Shown one piece after another: positions 1-6,165 of a DNA stretch of 10,431 nt. The notes below the pieces were generated by a model. It saw only the letters and a program-made list of their open reading frames with translations, was not told the DNA's origin and ran no database searches. The position numbers were made by a program, and so were the translations under genes. Every line of letters begins with the position of its first letter. The stretch's first letter is position 1. The DNA is from Chitinophagaceae bacterium. GTDB lineage: Bacteria; Bacteroidota; Bacteroidia; Chitinophagales; Chitinophagaceae. The stretch spans positions 1 through 10,431 of the forward strand of contig JAJTCI010000055.1 of the NCBI GenBank assembly GCA_021323155.1, read 5' to 3'.

Positions 1-62
1 TAAATATCAACGAAACTTTATGCCACTCAAATACATGGCATGGAATTGTTTATGAAAAAATT

Positions 63-830
63 ATGTACAAGGCCGTTAAGAACCGGTGGAAGAAATTCTG
101 GGCCAGCCTCGCGCTGTTATCCGTAGACGTGTTAATCATCCTCACGCTATTCGTGGTTTCGCTCATTGGTTTCATCTGGATCGCCAAATACGTATTCCTT
201 GACGATAAAACAGCATTCGATGACGCGGCCTTCGCCTACCTGCAGCAAAAAGTCAGTAATAGCACTACCAGCGTGATGAATTTCTTTACGTTGCTGGGAA
301 AACATGAGTTCTTAGTACCCGCACACATCGTACTAATTGGGTGGTTCCTGTTTATTCGCAGGCATAGGTGGTATTCTATCAAAGTACCCGTGATCGGTGT
401 CAGCAGCGGACTGATCATGCTTTTTCTGAAAGACATTTTCCAACGCCAAAGGCCTTTGATACCATTACTCGAACCGGTTGGTGGGTTGAGTTTCCCCAGT
501 GGACATGCATTATGCAGTATGACATTTTTTGGGTTGATCATCTATTTCGTCTGGAAACATATTCCCAACCCATATGTCAAATGGGTGCTCGTGGTTCTTT
601 TAAGCATTACCATTGTAATGATCGGCCTTAGTCGTGTATACCTGCGTGTTCACCACGCGAGTGACGTGCTCGCCGGTTTTGCATTCGGCCTGATCTGGCT
701 GGTGCTTTCCATGAAGATCCTCCGAAGGATAGAAAAGCAGACCCAACGAAAAGTGGTACCCGTAGTTGGTGGCGGAGAAGCCCCAACGGTGGAGCAGGCG
801 ATAGAGGAGCCGAACCCCGCGAAGGCTTAA
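63..830 (+). CDS. PAP2 (type 2 phosphatidic acid phosphatase) family membrane protein
   Basis: A 255-residue integral membrane phosphatase of the PAP2/vanadium haloperoxidase superfamily. All three signature motifs are visible: K123-x6-R130-P131, the P145-S146-G147-H148 block, and S190-R191-x5-H197-x3-D201. H197 should be the nucleophile that carries the phospho-intermediate, with H148 as the acid/base. Hydrophobic segments lie at about residues 18-42, 85-98, 106-122, 150-165, 173-189 and 202-217, matching the six-helix family plan. The C-terminal 25 or so residues are polar and proline-rich. Family members remove phosphate from lipid phosphates such as phosphatidic acid, phosphatidylglycerol phosphate or undecaprenyl pyrophosphate; which one applies cannot be read from the sequence. 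The ATG at 63 follows an A-rich stretch with no Shine-Dalgarno, normal for Bacteroidota. It appears to be a single gene, since a promoter motif lies just after it. Confidence 0.93.
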   Translation: MYKAVKNRWKKFWASLALLSVDVLIILTLFVVSLIGFIWIAKYVFLDDKTAFDDAAFAYLQQKVSNSTTSVMNFFTLLGKHEFLVPAHIVLIGWFLFIRRHRWYSIKVPVIGVSSGLIMLFLKDIFQRQRPLIPLLEPVGGLSFPSGHALCSMTFFGLIIYFVWKHIPNPYVKWVLVVLLSITIVMIGLSRVYLRVHHASDVLAGFAFGLIWLVLSMKILRRIEKQTQRKVVPVVGGGEAPTVEQAIEEPNPAKA

Positions 831-840
831 CGGCTTTTGT

Positions 841-848
841 TATATTTG
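841..848 (+). promoter_or_regulatory. -7 promoter element TATATTTG upstream of the DUF6986-like gene
   Basis: TATATTTG is an exact match to the Bacteroidota -7 consensus TAnnTTTG, in the 46-bp gap between the PAP2 stop and the next ATG. Transcription would start near 855, giving a leader of about 20 nt. No good -33 TTG is present at the usual distance, so the call rests on the -7 box and its position. Confidence 0.55.
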
Positions 849-876
849 GCGCTACAGCTACACCAAAACCACTGTG

Positions 877-2310
877 ATGAACTTATCCATCAACGATGCG
901 GCTAAAGACGCGCTATTGAACGGTCTGCGTTCTGCCAATTTAAGGTTTCAGCAAACTTACCCGGGCGACAAACCAGATCGCCAACCAGTACACACCGTGT
1001 ATGGCGGAGCTAATCTGTTTAAGAGTGACACCTGTGTAAAAATGGGCGACATCGCGCTAAGGAACCTCCAGGCCTATGCGCCCAATTTCGTGGTGCTGGC
1101 GAAAGTGTTGCGGCTGGAAGGCTTTGAACAGCTGCCGGATTCACAAGCGGATATCGAGGCGCTGACCGTGAAGTTGGCAGGGATGAAAGAGTCAGCAAGG
1201 AAAAAAGAATCGGGTTGGCTCGCGTATTCAGTATACAACAAGATCATTGAAAAACTAAAGAGGGAACCCGTTGAAGATTTTCGTATCGACTTCGAAGATG
1301 GCTTTGGCAACAGGCCTGATGATGAAGAAGATGCAACCGCTGTCAATGCCGCATCGGAATTAGCAGTAGGAATGCAGAACAAGACCATCTCGCCATTCAT
1401 CGGCATACGCATAAAACCATTTACGGAGGATTTGAAAGGGAGGGGTGTTCGAACACTCGATATCTTTCTCACCGCATTACTCTCTAAAACGGGAGGGAAA
1501 CTGCCGGACAATTTCGTGGTGATGTTGCCCAAGGTCACCATCCCGGAACAGGTCACCACGCTGGTGCGTTTGTTCGAAATCATTGAAAAGCAAAACAACC
1601 TTGCTAATGGATCACTCAGGATGGAAACCATGGTCGAAGCAACACAGATTATCATGGATGAAGAGGGGAGAAACCCGTTGATGCGCATCATCCGCGCCAG
1701 CGAAGGGAGGTGCATTGCTGCGCATTTCGGCACTTATGATTACACCGCCAGCTGCGGAATTACTGCGAAATACCAGACGATGGCGCACTCCGTCTGTGAC
1801 TTCGCACACCATATGACCAAGGTGGCCCTGGCACACACCGGGATTTTTCTCAGCGACGGCGCCACCAATGTAATGCCCATCGGTCCGCACCGCGGCGATA
1901 ACCTGACCTTCGAGCAACAAAAAGAAAACAGGGAAAGCGTTCACAACGCCTGGCGCATCGGTTTCGGACACACAATGCACTCATTGATCAACGGCTTGTA
2001 CCAGGGATGGGACCTGAATCCAGCGCAAATACCCATGCGTTATGCAGCTACCTATAATTTTTTCCTGAATAGTTATGATGATGCGGCCTTTCGCCTGAAA
2101 ACTTTTGTCGACAGGGCAGCCATCTCTACATTGACCGGGGATATTTTTGACGATGCTGCCACGGGGCAGGGATTGCTGAATTTCTTCCTGAAAGCCATGA
2201 ACTGTGGCGCAATAACGGAAGAAGAAGCGCTCGTAACGGGATTGACCTTAGACGAGATCAGGAGCCGGAGTTTTTACACCATTCTCCAGGGGCGAAGAAA
2301 CAAGCGTTAG
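877..2310 (+). CDS. DUF6986-like protein, HpcH/HpaI aldolase / citrate lyase beta superfamily
   Basis: A 477-residue soluble enzyme resembling the proteins annotated DUF6986, 'aldolase/citrate lyase family' or, on thin grounds, 'phosphoenolpyruvate kinase'. It should fold as a TIM barrel binding Mg2+ and a pyruvate/enolpyruvate-like substrate. Supporting motifs: the acidic strand D138-F139-E140-D141-G142, followed by an acid-rich loop; a RIKPF strand near 170; M249-E250-T251 with E250 a plausible metal ligand; and the HFGTYDYT block at 283-290, whose spacing recalls the citrate lyase beta fold. It is longer than simple HpcH aldolases (about 250-300 residues). The reading frame extends to a GTG at 874, but the ATG at 877 is the likelier start. 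It is monocistronic, with its own -7 box at 841. No neighbour belongs to an obvious pathway with it, so the substrate is unknown. Family assignment is fairly firm; function is not. Confidence 0.85.
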   Translation: MNLSINDAAKDALLNGLRSANLRFQQTYPGDKPDRQPVHTVYGGANLFKSDTCVKMGDIALRNLQAYAPNFVVLAKVLRLEGFEQLPDSQADIEALTVKLAGMKESARKKESGWLAYSVYNKIIEKLKREPVEDFRIDFEDGFGNRPDDEEDATAVNAASELAVGMQNKTISPFIGIRIKPFTEDLKGRGVRTLDIFLTALLSKTGGKLPDNFVVMLPKVTIPEQVTTLVRLFEIIEKQNNLANGSLRMETMVEATQIIMDEEGRNPLMRIIRASEGRCIAAHFGTYDYTASCGITAKYQTMAHSVCDFAHHMTKVALAHTGIFLSDGATNVMPIGPHRGDNLTFEQQKENRESVHNAWRIGFGHTMHSLINGLYQGWDLNPAQIPMRYAATYNFFLNSYDDAAFRLKTFVDRAAISTLTGDIFDDAATGQGLLNFFLKAMNCGAITEEEALVTGLTLDEIRSRSFYTILQGRRNKR

Positions 2311-2339
2311 GCGTTCGGCATTCTACAACGAAAAATCCA

Positions 2340-2522
2340 TTACACCATCGTAAGCTCTCCCTTTTCATTTTTGGAAATAGAGAAAAATTCCGTCATGCAG
2401 ATCATCTTCAAAACTTCCTTATTGAAATTCTTTAACGACCGGTAACGTCTGATCACCTCGTTTCTTTGCAGAGTGATGCCTGGTTGCATCAGTACTTGCA
2501 ATGTGTGCAGGTATTGTAACAT
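2340..2522 (-). CDS. Possible small hypothetical protein (60 residues)
   Basis: A 60-residue frame on the minus strand, starting with ATG at 2522 and ending in TAA at 2340-2342. It is the only candidate gene in the 307-base gap between the DUF6986-like gene and the VOC gene, and lies convergent to the former and divergent from the latter. The translation looks protein-like: an amphipathic N-terminal half, a basic segment (RRYRSLKNFNKE, about residues 25-36), then a strand-like FFSISKNEKGELTMV end. There are no membrane segments and no motif I recognise. No Shine-Dalgarno sits near the ATG and no clear promoter was seen. Alternatives are a remnant of a longer gene or a chance ORF. No frame overlapping a real gene explains it, which favours it slightly. 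Confidence 0.4.
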   Translation of the reverse strand: MLQYLHTLQVLMQPGITLQRNEVIRRYRSLKNFNKEVLKMICMTEFFSISKNEKGELTMV

Positions 2523-2580
2523 ACATGTGGTTTTATGTGTGATTTCCTAAATGATGCCAGATGCAGAATGATTCCCCGGG

Positions 2581-2638
2581 TTGTGCATTACTTGTGCATC
2601 TTCGGTAATTTGTAGGCATGAATCAACACATTGTGCAT
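2581..2638 (+). repeat. Three direct copies of TTGTGCAT around the VOC gene start
   Basis: The octamer TTGTGCAT occurs exactly at 2581-2588, 2592-2599 and 2631-2638. The first two are 11 bp apart, about one helical turn, and lie just upstream of the putative -7 box. The third is inside the VOC coding sequence, where it encodes part of the conserved I-V-H-I strand and may be coincidental. The arrangement resembles a regulator binding site but no regulator gene is nearby. Confidence 0.45.
2606..2612 (+). promoter_or_regulatory. Weak -7-like element TAATTTG immediately before the VOC start
   Basis: TAATTTG resembles TAnnTTTG with one spacer base missing, and ends five bases before the ATG at 2618. 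If used, transcription would begin at or next to the start codon, giving a leaderless or nearly leaderless mRNA. No well-spaced -33 TTG is present, although TTG triplets occur at 2581 and 2592. Confidence 0.3.
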
Positions 2639-3016
2639 ATCGCGGTCGTGGTTAACGACTACGATGAAGCAATAGAATTTTATACCCAAAAACTCGGTTT
2701 TCAATTGATCGAAGACACCCCATTGTCATCAACCAAACGGTGGGTATTAGTAGCCCCCCGGGGCGCTTCGGAATGCCATTTACTCCTGGCAAAGGCTGTC
2801 GGCGATGAGCAACGAAGCCGGATCGGCAACCAGGCAGGTGGCCGGGTATTCCTTTTCCTGCGAACAGATGATTTTTACCGCGACTACAATAGTTACGCTG
2901 CCAAAGGGGTGGTATTCGTCAGGCCACCCACGGAGGAGCCATTCGGGACCGTAGCAGTGTTTGAGGACTTATATGGCAACCGCTGGGACCTGATTCAGTA
3001 CAACGATGGGCGCTAA
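2618..3016 (+). CDS. VOC family (glyoxalase/bleomycin resistance fold) protein
   Basis: A 132-residue cytosolic protein with one vicinal-oxygen-chelate module pair. The N-terminal strand HIAVVVNDYDEAIEFYTQKLGF (about 7-28) is the typical first beta-alpha-beta unit, with H7 at the usual first metal-ligand position. The second half ends in FGTVAVFEDLYGNRWDLIQ (about 109-127), the standard VOC closing strand; D124 stands where many members carry a glutamate ligand, so the metal site could be altered. The length is right for a single-domain VOC protein acting as a homodimer. Family members include glyoxalase I, dioxygenases and antibiotic-binding proteins; nothing in the sequence selects one, and resistance should not be assumed. 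The ATG at 2618 fits the family N-terminus exactly. Octamer repeats upstream suggest possible regulation. Confidence 0.9.
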   Translation: MNQHIVHIAVVVNDYDEAIEFYTQKLGFQLIEDTPLSSTKRWVLVAPRGASECHLLLAKAVGDEQRSRIGNQAGGRVFLFLRTDDFYRDYNSYAAKGVVFVRPPTEEPFGTVAVFEDLYGNRWDLIQYNDGR

Positions 3017-3017
3017 T

Positions 3018-3052
3018 CCGGTTTTAAGGTCAAAATACCTTGGAAAAGCCGG
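3018..3052 (+). repeat. Imperfect stem-loop between the VOC and lipoprotein genes
   Basis: Three paired blocks form one interrupted hairpin: CCGG 3018-3021 with 3049-3052, TTTT 3022-3025 with AAAA 3044-3047, and AAGGT 3026-3030 with ACCTT 3037-3041, around a 6-base loop, with small bulges (GG and G) on the 3' side. It begins two bases after the VOC stop. There is no T-tract after it, so it may be a weak 3' structure or an mRNA leader element rather than a classical terminator. Confidence 0.35.
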
Positions 3053-3072
3053 CAATTCGTATCTTTCAACTC

Positions 3073-3810
3073 ATGCCGACTGCCTTACGCTGCTTATGTA
3101 TAGCCTTGACCGGCCTGCTCATCTTTTCCTGTCAAAGGGAACACGACGGGTACCGCGGTAAATTGGTGAGTTTTCGCGACAGCGATAACCTATACCGGCT
3201 TGAATACAACGGCAATCGCGTAACCGAGATTCATGTAGACTCGGGCGTTGGAGCCCCATACCTGCTGTCCTCCTATACTTATGCGGCCGACTACGTGAAA
3301 GCCAGCCTTCACCCCTCGTCTGGATATAGCTATGTTGAATATTTCCTGAAAAACTCCGTGTTCCCCCTCACCATCAAGAAGTACAAAAACTTCAGCGGCA
3401 AAGATTCCCTGGTGAACCGGGTGGATTTTTACTATAGACCCGGGGGAATGGCGCTGGATTCCGTGATACTGCAAAACAGTATGCACCTCAAATTCATCCC
3501 CGTATATAATGGCAGCAACATCAGCGATTACCTCGTCAGCCAGAACGGCGGTCCGGCGATACTTTCGGGCTCTTTCCTCTACTATCCCTTGGCCAACATC
3601 TTTAAAACTACCAACCCGCTGCTATTTATTTATAGCAAACCCGTGTTTGACTTTGAAGTGTTCATGCTCCCGCGCATTTATTCTGCCGAGACACTCAAAA
3701 AATTCAACGGGGGCACTTTTAACTACGGCACCGACGCGAAAGGCAACCTTGCGCTGGAAGATTACGGCCCGTCTGTTTTTCCCTTTCGCCGGACCTACAC
3801 CTACAAATAA
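3073..3810 (+). CDS. Hypothetical lipoprotein
   Basis: A 245-residue predicted lipoprotein of unknown function. From the ATG at 3073 the N-terminus is a clean signal: a short start with R6, a hydrophobic core, and a lipobox ending I-F-S with lipidated C20. The frame can be opened at a TTG at 3040, but that would put 11 polar residues ahead of the signal peptide, so 3073 is preferred. The mature part is rich in alternating Tyr/Phe/Asn/Ser strands, for example DNLYRLEYNGNRVTEI, YVEYFLKN, VDFYYRPGG and a final FRRTYTYK. That style recalls Bacteroidota all-beta surface lipoproteins of the DUF4595/YD-repeat-like kind, but I cannot assign a family. It is probably attached to the outer membrane, facing periplasm or surface. 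It lies 56 nt after the VOC gene and is followed by a strong hairpin, so transcription probably ends there. Confidence 0.8.
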   Translation: MPTALRCLCIALTGLLIFSCQREHDGYRGKLVSFRDSDNLYRLEYNGNRVTEIHVDSGVGAPYLLSSYTYAADYVKASLHPSSGYSYVEYFLKNSVFPLTIKKYKNFSGKDSLVNRVDFYYRPGGMALDSVILQNSMHLKFIPVYNGSNISDYLVSQNGGPAILSGSFLYYPLANIFKTTNPLLFIYSKPVFDFEVFMLPRIYSAETLKKFNGGTFNYGTDAKGNLALEDYGPSVFPFRRTYTYK

Positions 3811-3815
3811 GTCGG

Positions 3816-3836
3816 TAAAAACTGGAACAGTTTTTA
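3816..3836 (+). terminator. Intrinsic terminator after the lipoprotein gene
   Basis: A perfect 9-bp inverted repeat with a 3-base GAA loop: TAAAAACTG (3816-3824) pairs with CAGTTTTTA (3828-3836). It begins six bases after the lipoprotein stop codon, and the T-run forms the 3' arm. The near-symmetry means it could also act on the minus strand. It separates the lipoprotein from the response-regulator gene. Confidence 0.7.
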
Positions 3837-3896
3837 TACTATAAGACCGCAGCGGCCTTTACCGCAATTCTTATTATACTGTAAACCACCAAACTA

Positions 3897-4280
3897 ATGA
3901 GCCAGACAACCGACAAAACAAAGAAGCAGAAAAAAGTCCTGATCGTTGAAGACGAGGGAGACATGTGTTTATTGTTGAATATTCTACTCACCGGCAGGGA
4001 CATGGAACTCGATCACGTAAAAAATATTTCGGCGGCAGAGGAATATCTTAAGGGGGAACAACCTTCGGTGGTGATCCTTGACAACAAGCTGCCAGACGGC
4101 TTCGGCATCGATTATATCAGCGAGATCAAAAAGAATTACCCCTCCATCAGGATCATTATGATATCGGGTTTCGATAACGCGGCCCGCGATGTAGCGCTGG
4201 AGAATGGTGCCGATGTTTACCTCGAAAAGCCTTTCACAAGAGAGCAACTCTACCAATCGATCCTTGGACTAATGAATTAA
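3897..4280 (+). CDS. Single-domain response regulator (CheY-like receiver)
   Basis: A 127-residue receiver domain with no output domain. The active site is complete: acidic pair E18-D19, phospho-acceptor D62 in VVILDNKLPDG, switch residue S90 and K111 in the closing K-P-F motif. Residues 1-13 are a short Lys/Thr/Gln-rich lead ahead of the first strand. Such stand-alone receivers pass phosphate within a phosphorelay or act by protein-protein contact in the cytoplasm. It is isolated: the lipoprotein gene upstream ends in a terminator and the next gene is convergent. No histidine kinase is adjacent; the closest is at 8190-10259, without evidence that they are partners. The ATG at 3897 gives the expected N-terminus. 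Confidence 0.93.
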   Translation: MSQTTDKTKKQKKVLIVEDEGDMCLLLNILLTGRDMELDHVKNISAAEEYLKGEQPSVVILDNKLPDGFGIDYISEIKKNYPSIRIIMISGFDNAARDVALENGADVYLEKPFTREQLYQSILGLMN

Positions 4281-4284
4281 ACTG

Positions 4285-4299
4285 CGGGATAACTTCCCG
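4285..4299 (-). terminator. Small hairpin between convergent genes
   Basis: CGGGA (4285-4289) and TCCCG (4295-4299) form a 5-bp stem with a 5-base loop, in the 32-bp gap between the response regulator and the convergent secreted-protein gene. On the minus strand it is followed by a short T-rich stretch (cagtttaatt), so it could terminate the minus-strand gene; on the plus strand no T-run follows. It is short, so the call is weak. Confidence 0.35.
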
Positions 4300-4312
4300 G
4301 CGAAAGATATGG

Positions 4313-5428
4313 CTACCGCTTTTTCTTCAGAATGATAGCGGCGTTCTTGCGAAGGTCACCGCTGAATGTGATGCGGTGCATGTTTTTACCGTCACGTATT
4401 ATGGCGAGCCCTGAGTTCGGTGCAATACTGCCAAGATTTTCCGCAAACATCACCAGCTTCAGGGAATCACCGGTACCCGGCGTAATGTGGATGGTTTTTG
4501 TAAACGCTTTCTCCGTCAAACGCAGGTGAGACACGAGTGATTTGCCATTCAACAATATGCTCACCGAATCACCGTCTACATAACCATTGTCATACAGCTC
4601 AAGGATAAGGCTGTCGGCGGAGAAGAATACCGTTTGTATCGTTTCGATTTCTCTTTTCTCGATCTCTTTCTCCGCAATAGGTATCGACGGCTTTTCAACC
4701 GACATAACTGGTGCGGAAACGGTCTTGCTTTTCCCCTTGCCCTCATCAGCCGGTGTTATAACGGGGGGAGCAACAATAGGCTGGCTCTTTTCCACGGGCG
4801 GGGTTACGGTGGGGGCTTTAACTACCGGCTTGCTTTCTTCTTTTCCGGCGGCTGGGAGTTCTTTTACCGGTGTGGTGACAATCGGTTTCGCTGTTTCTAC
4901 AGGAGTTGATTTGGCGACCAGGGGATCCTCCTTCCAGAACGATAAACCACCGGCAAGGTCCAGGCTGGTTAGTACAGGGATCAACTTGGATAAGTCAGCG
5001 TTCGTCTGGCGATTGACGCATACTGTCCCCGTAACCGGTTTGCCATACTGGCGCGTCCTCGATGTTGTGAATTTGCCGCAAAGTATATTTCCGGTCGCGT
5101 CGAGCTCCAAAACGGTCAACTGCTTCACGCCCTTCGGTGGTTCGAACGGATAATCATCATAGATCAGGTCGTTGTCTTCGAGATATACCTTGCCGTTGCG
5201 CTGGGTAACCTTCATCGATTTTACACCTGTCAACTCTTTAGCGTCCACAATAAACTTGGTATAAGAATACCCGTTGAGTTTCTCCTTGCGTTCACTGATG
5301 GCGATCTCGTAATAAAGCGAAACTCCCGTACTGTCATTATAGATCGACCCGATCCACAGCCCCGTAAGGTCCTGGGCAAATGCGCAGACGGGCATCAGTA
5401 GAATCATTAAAATAGCCAGTGAACGCAT
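4313..5428 (-). CDS. Secreted two-domain protein with Pro/Val/Lys-rich linker, function unknown
   Basis: A 371-residue exported protein from the ATG at 5428 (a TTG at 5434 in the same frame would add only two residues). A signal peptide is clear: R2, a Leu/Ile/Met core and an A16-F17-A18 cleavage site before Q19-D20. It is not a lipoprotein, because V14 precedes C15. The N-terminal domain, about 20-150, opens with DLTGLWIGSIY, a strand pattern seen in small beta-barrel-like domains of Bacteroidota secreted proteins. About 165-264 is low-complexity, full of P, V, K, T and E (VKAPTVTPPVEKSQ and similar), and probably an extended spacer. The C-terminal domain, 265-371, contains LILELYDNGYVDGDSVSILLNG, an acidic beta motif seen at the end of other secreted Bacteroidota proteins. 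No enzyme motif is apparent. A periplasmic or surface binding role is a guess. Confidence 0.8.
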   Translation of the reverse strand: MRSLAILMILLMPVCAFAQDLTGLWIGSIYNDSTGVSLYYEIAISERKEKLNGYSYTKFIVDAKELTGVKSMKVTQRNGKVYLEDNDLIYDDYPFEPPKGVKQLTVLELDATGNILCGKFTTSRTRQYGKPVTGTVCVNRQTNADLSKLIPVLTSLDLAGGLSFWKEDPLVAKSTPVETAKPIVTTPVKELPAAGKEESKPVVKAPTVTPPVEKSQPIVAPPVITPADEGKGKSKTVSAPVMSVEKPSIPIAEKEIEKREIETIQTVFFSADSLILELYDNGYVDGDSVSILLNGKSLVSHLRLTEKAFTKTIHITPGTGDSLKLVMFAENLGSIAPNSGLAIIRDGKNMHRITFSGDLRKNAAIILKKKR

Positions 5429-5441
5429 TATCAAATTTGAT

Positions 5442-5449
5442 TAAAGATA
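5442..5449 (-). promoter_or_regulatory. -7-like element TATCTTTA upstream of the secreted-protein gene
   Basis: Read on the minus strand, 5449 to 5442 is TATCTTTA, seven of eight positions of TAnnTTTG. Its position would start transcription near 5435, about 7 nt before the ATG at 5428. The same 146-bp divergent gap must also drive the HD-domain gene on the plus strand, where no convincing element was found. Confidence 0.3.
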
Positions 5450-5574
5450 AACCGGCTTAACGCCTTGCCTTGCCAACATATTATTAAAAATAACCCGGCA
5501 ACTCATATCCTATCGTATAACGTGCCGCAACCGGCCGTTGGTATTTTTTCCTTATCTTGTTTTCATAACTGCCT

Positions 5575-6165
5575 ATGGAGTTTCTAGAAGCAAAAAGTTT
5601 TATCCTCGAGAAGCTTGGGAAGGAGTTGATCCCCGAACTGTCTTATCACAGTGTCGGGCACATCAAGGACGTCTACAATGCCTGTGAATTCCTGGCGAAA
5701 CAGGAAGGCATACAAGGGGAGGACCTGGAACTCTTGCTCACCGCGGCGCTGTTTCACGATTCAGGATTCCTGAAGCAACCCAAAGACCATGAATTGATAT
5801 CCTGCAACATTGTTCGGGAGCACCTCCCCGCATTCGGTTATGACCCGGAGCAGATCGAACGTATCTGTGGGATGATAATGGCAACCCGGATCCCTCAGAA
5901 GCCACGAAATAAGCTCGAGGAAATACTTTGTGATGCAGACCTGGATTACCTGGGAAGGGATGACTTTTTTTATATCGGGAACAAACTTTTTTCAGAACTG
6001 TCCATTTATGGTATCCTGAGCACTGAAGAAGAATGGAACAGGATCCAATTGAAATTCCTGGAGAGTCACCACTATTTTACCCCAACTGCCATCAACCTGC
6101 GAAAACAAAAGAAAGATGACCACCTCCGTCAAATCCGCTCCAGGATCGAAAGCGACCACCCTTAG
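5575..6165 (+). CDS. HD-domain metal-dependent phosphohydrolase
   Basis: A 196-residue cytosolic HD-superfamily protein. The metal site is complete by sequence: H29 (in Y24-H25-x3-H29), the H61-D62 doublet in ALFHDSGF, further histidines H72 and H83, and D122 in the C-D-A-D-L-D-Y-L-G block. Family members hydrolyse phosphomonoester or phosphodiester bonds in nucleotides or related compounds; the substrate is not evident here. It lacks an HD-GYP signature and a RelA/SpoT synthetase part. The last 50 nt overlap the start of the YitT-family gene in another frame, so the two are very likely co-transcribed and translationally coupled. The ATG at 5575 begins a typical helix and fits the family N-terminus. 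Upstream is a 146-bp intergenic region divergent from the secreted-protein gene. Confidence 0.88.
   Translation: MEFLEAKSFILEKLGKELIPELSYHSVGHIKDVYNACEFLAKQEGIQGEDLELLLTAALFHDSGFLKQPKDHELISCNIVREHLPAFGYDPEQIERICGMIMATRIPQKPRNKLEEILCDADLDYLGRDDFFYIGNKLFSELSIYGILSTEEEWNRIQLKFLESHHYFTPTAINLRKQKKDDHLRQIRSRIESDHP

Noticed and set aside
1074..1733. 219-residue minus-strand ORF inside the DUF6986-like gene
   Set aside because: It is a Ser-rich antisense shadow with no family features, lying wholly inside a well-supported gene.
2618..3016. VOC protein as an antibiotic (bleomycin/fosfomycin) resistance gene
   Set aside because: Only the fold is supported; residues specific to resistance enzymes cannot be identified and most VOC proteins have other roles.
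3846..3854. CCGCAGCGG palindrome as a second terminator
   Set aside because: The loop would be a single base, no T-run follows, and the stronger hairpin at 3816-3836 already accounts for termination.
4587..5153. 188-residue plus-strand ORF opposite the secreted-protein gene
   Set aside because: It is a Gly/Thr/Ser/Phe-rich translation produced by the antisense of the Pro/Val/Lys linker; the minus-strand gene has a clear signal peptide.
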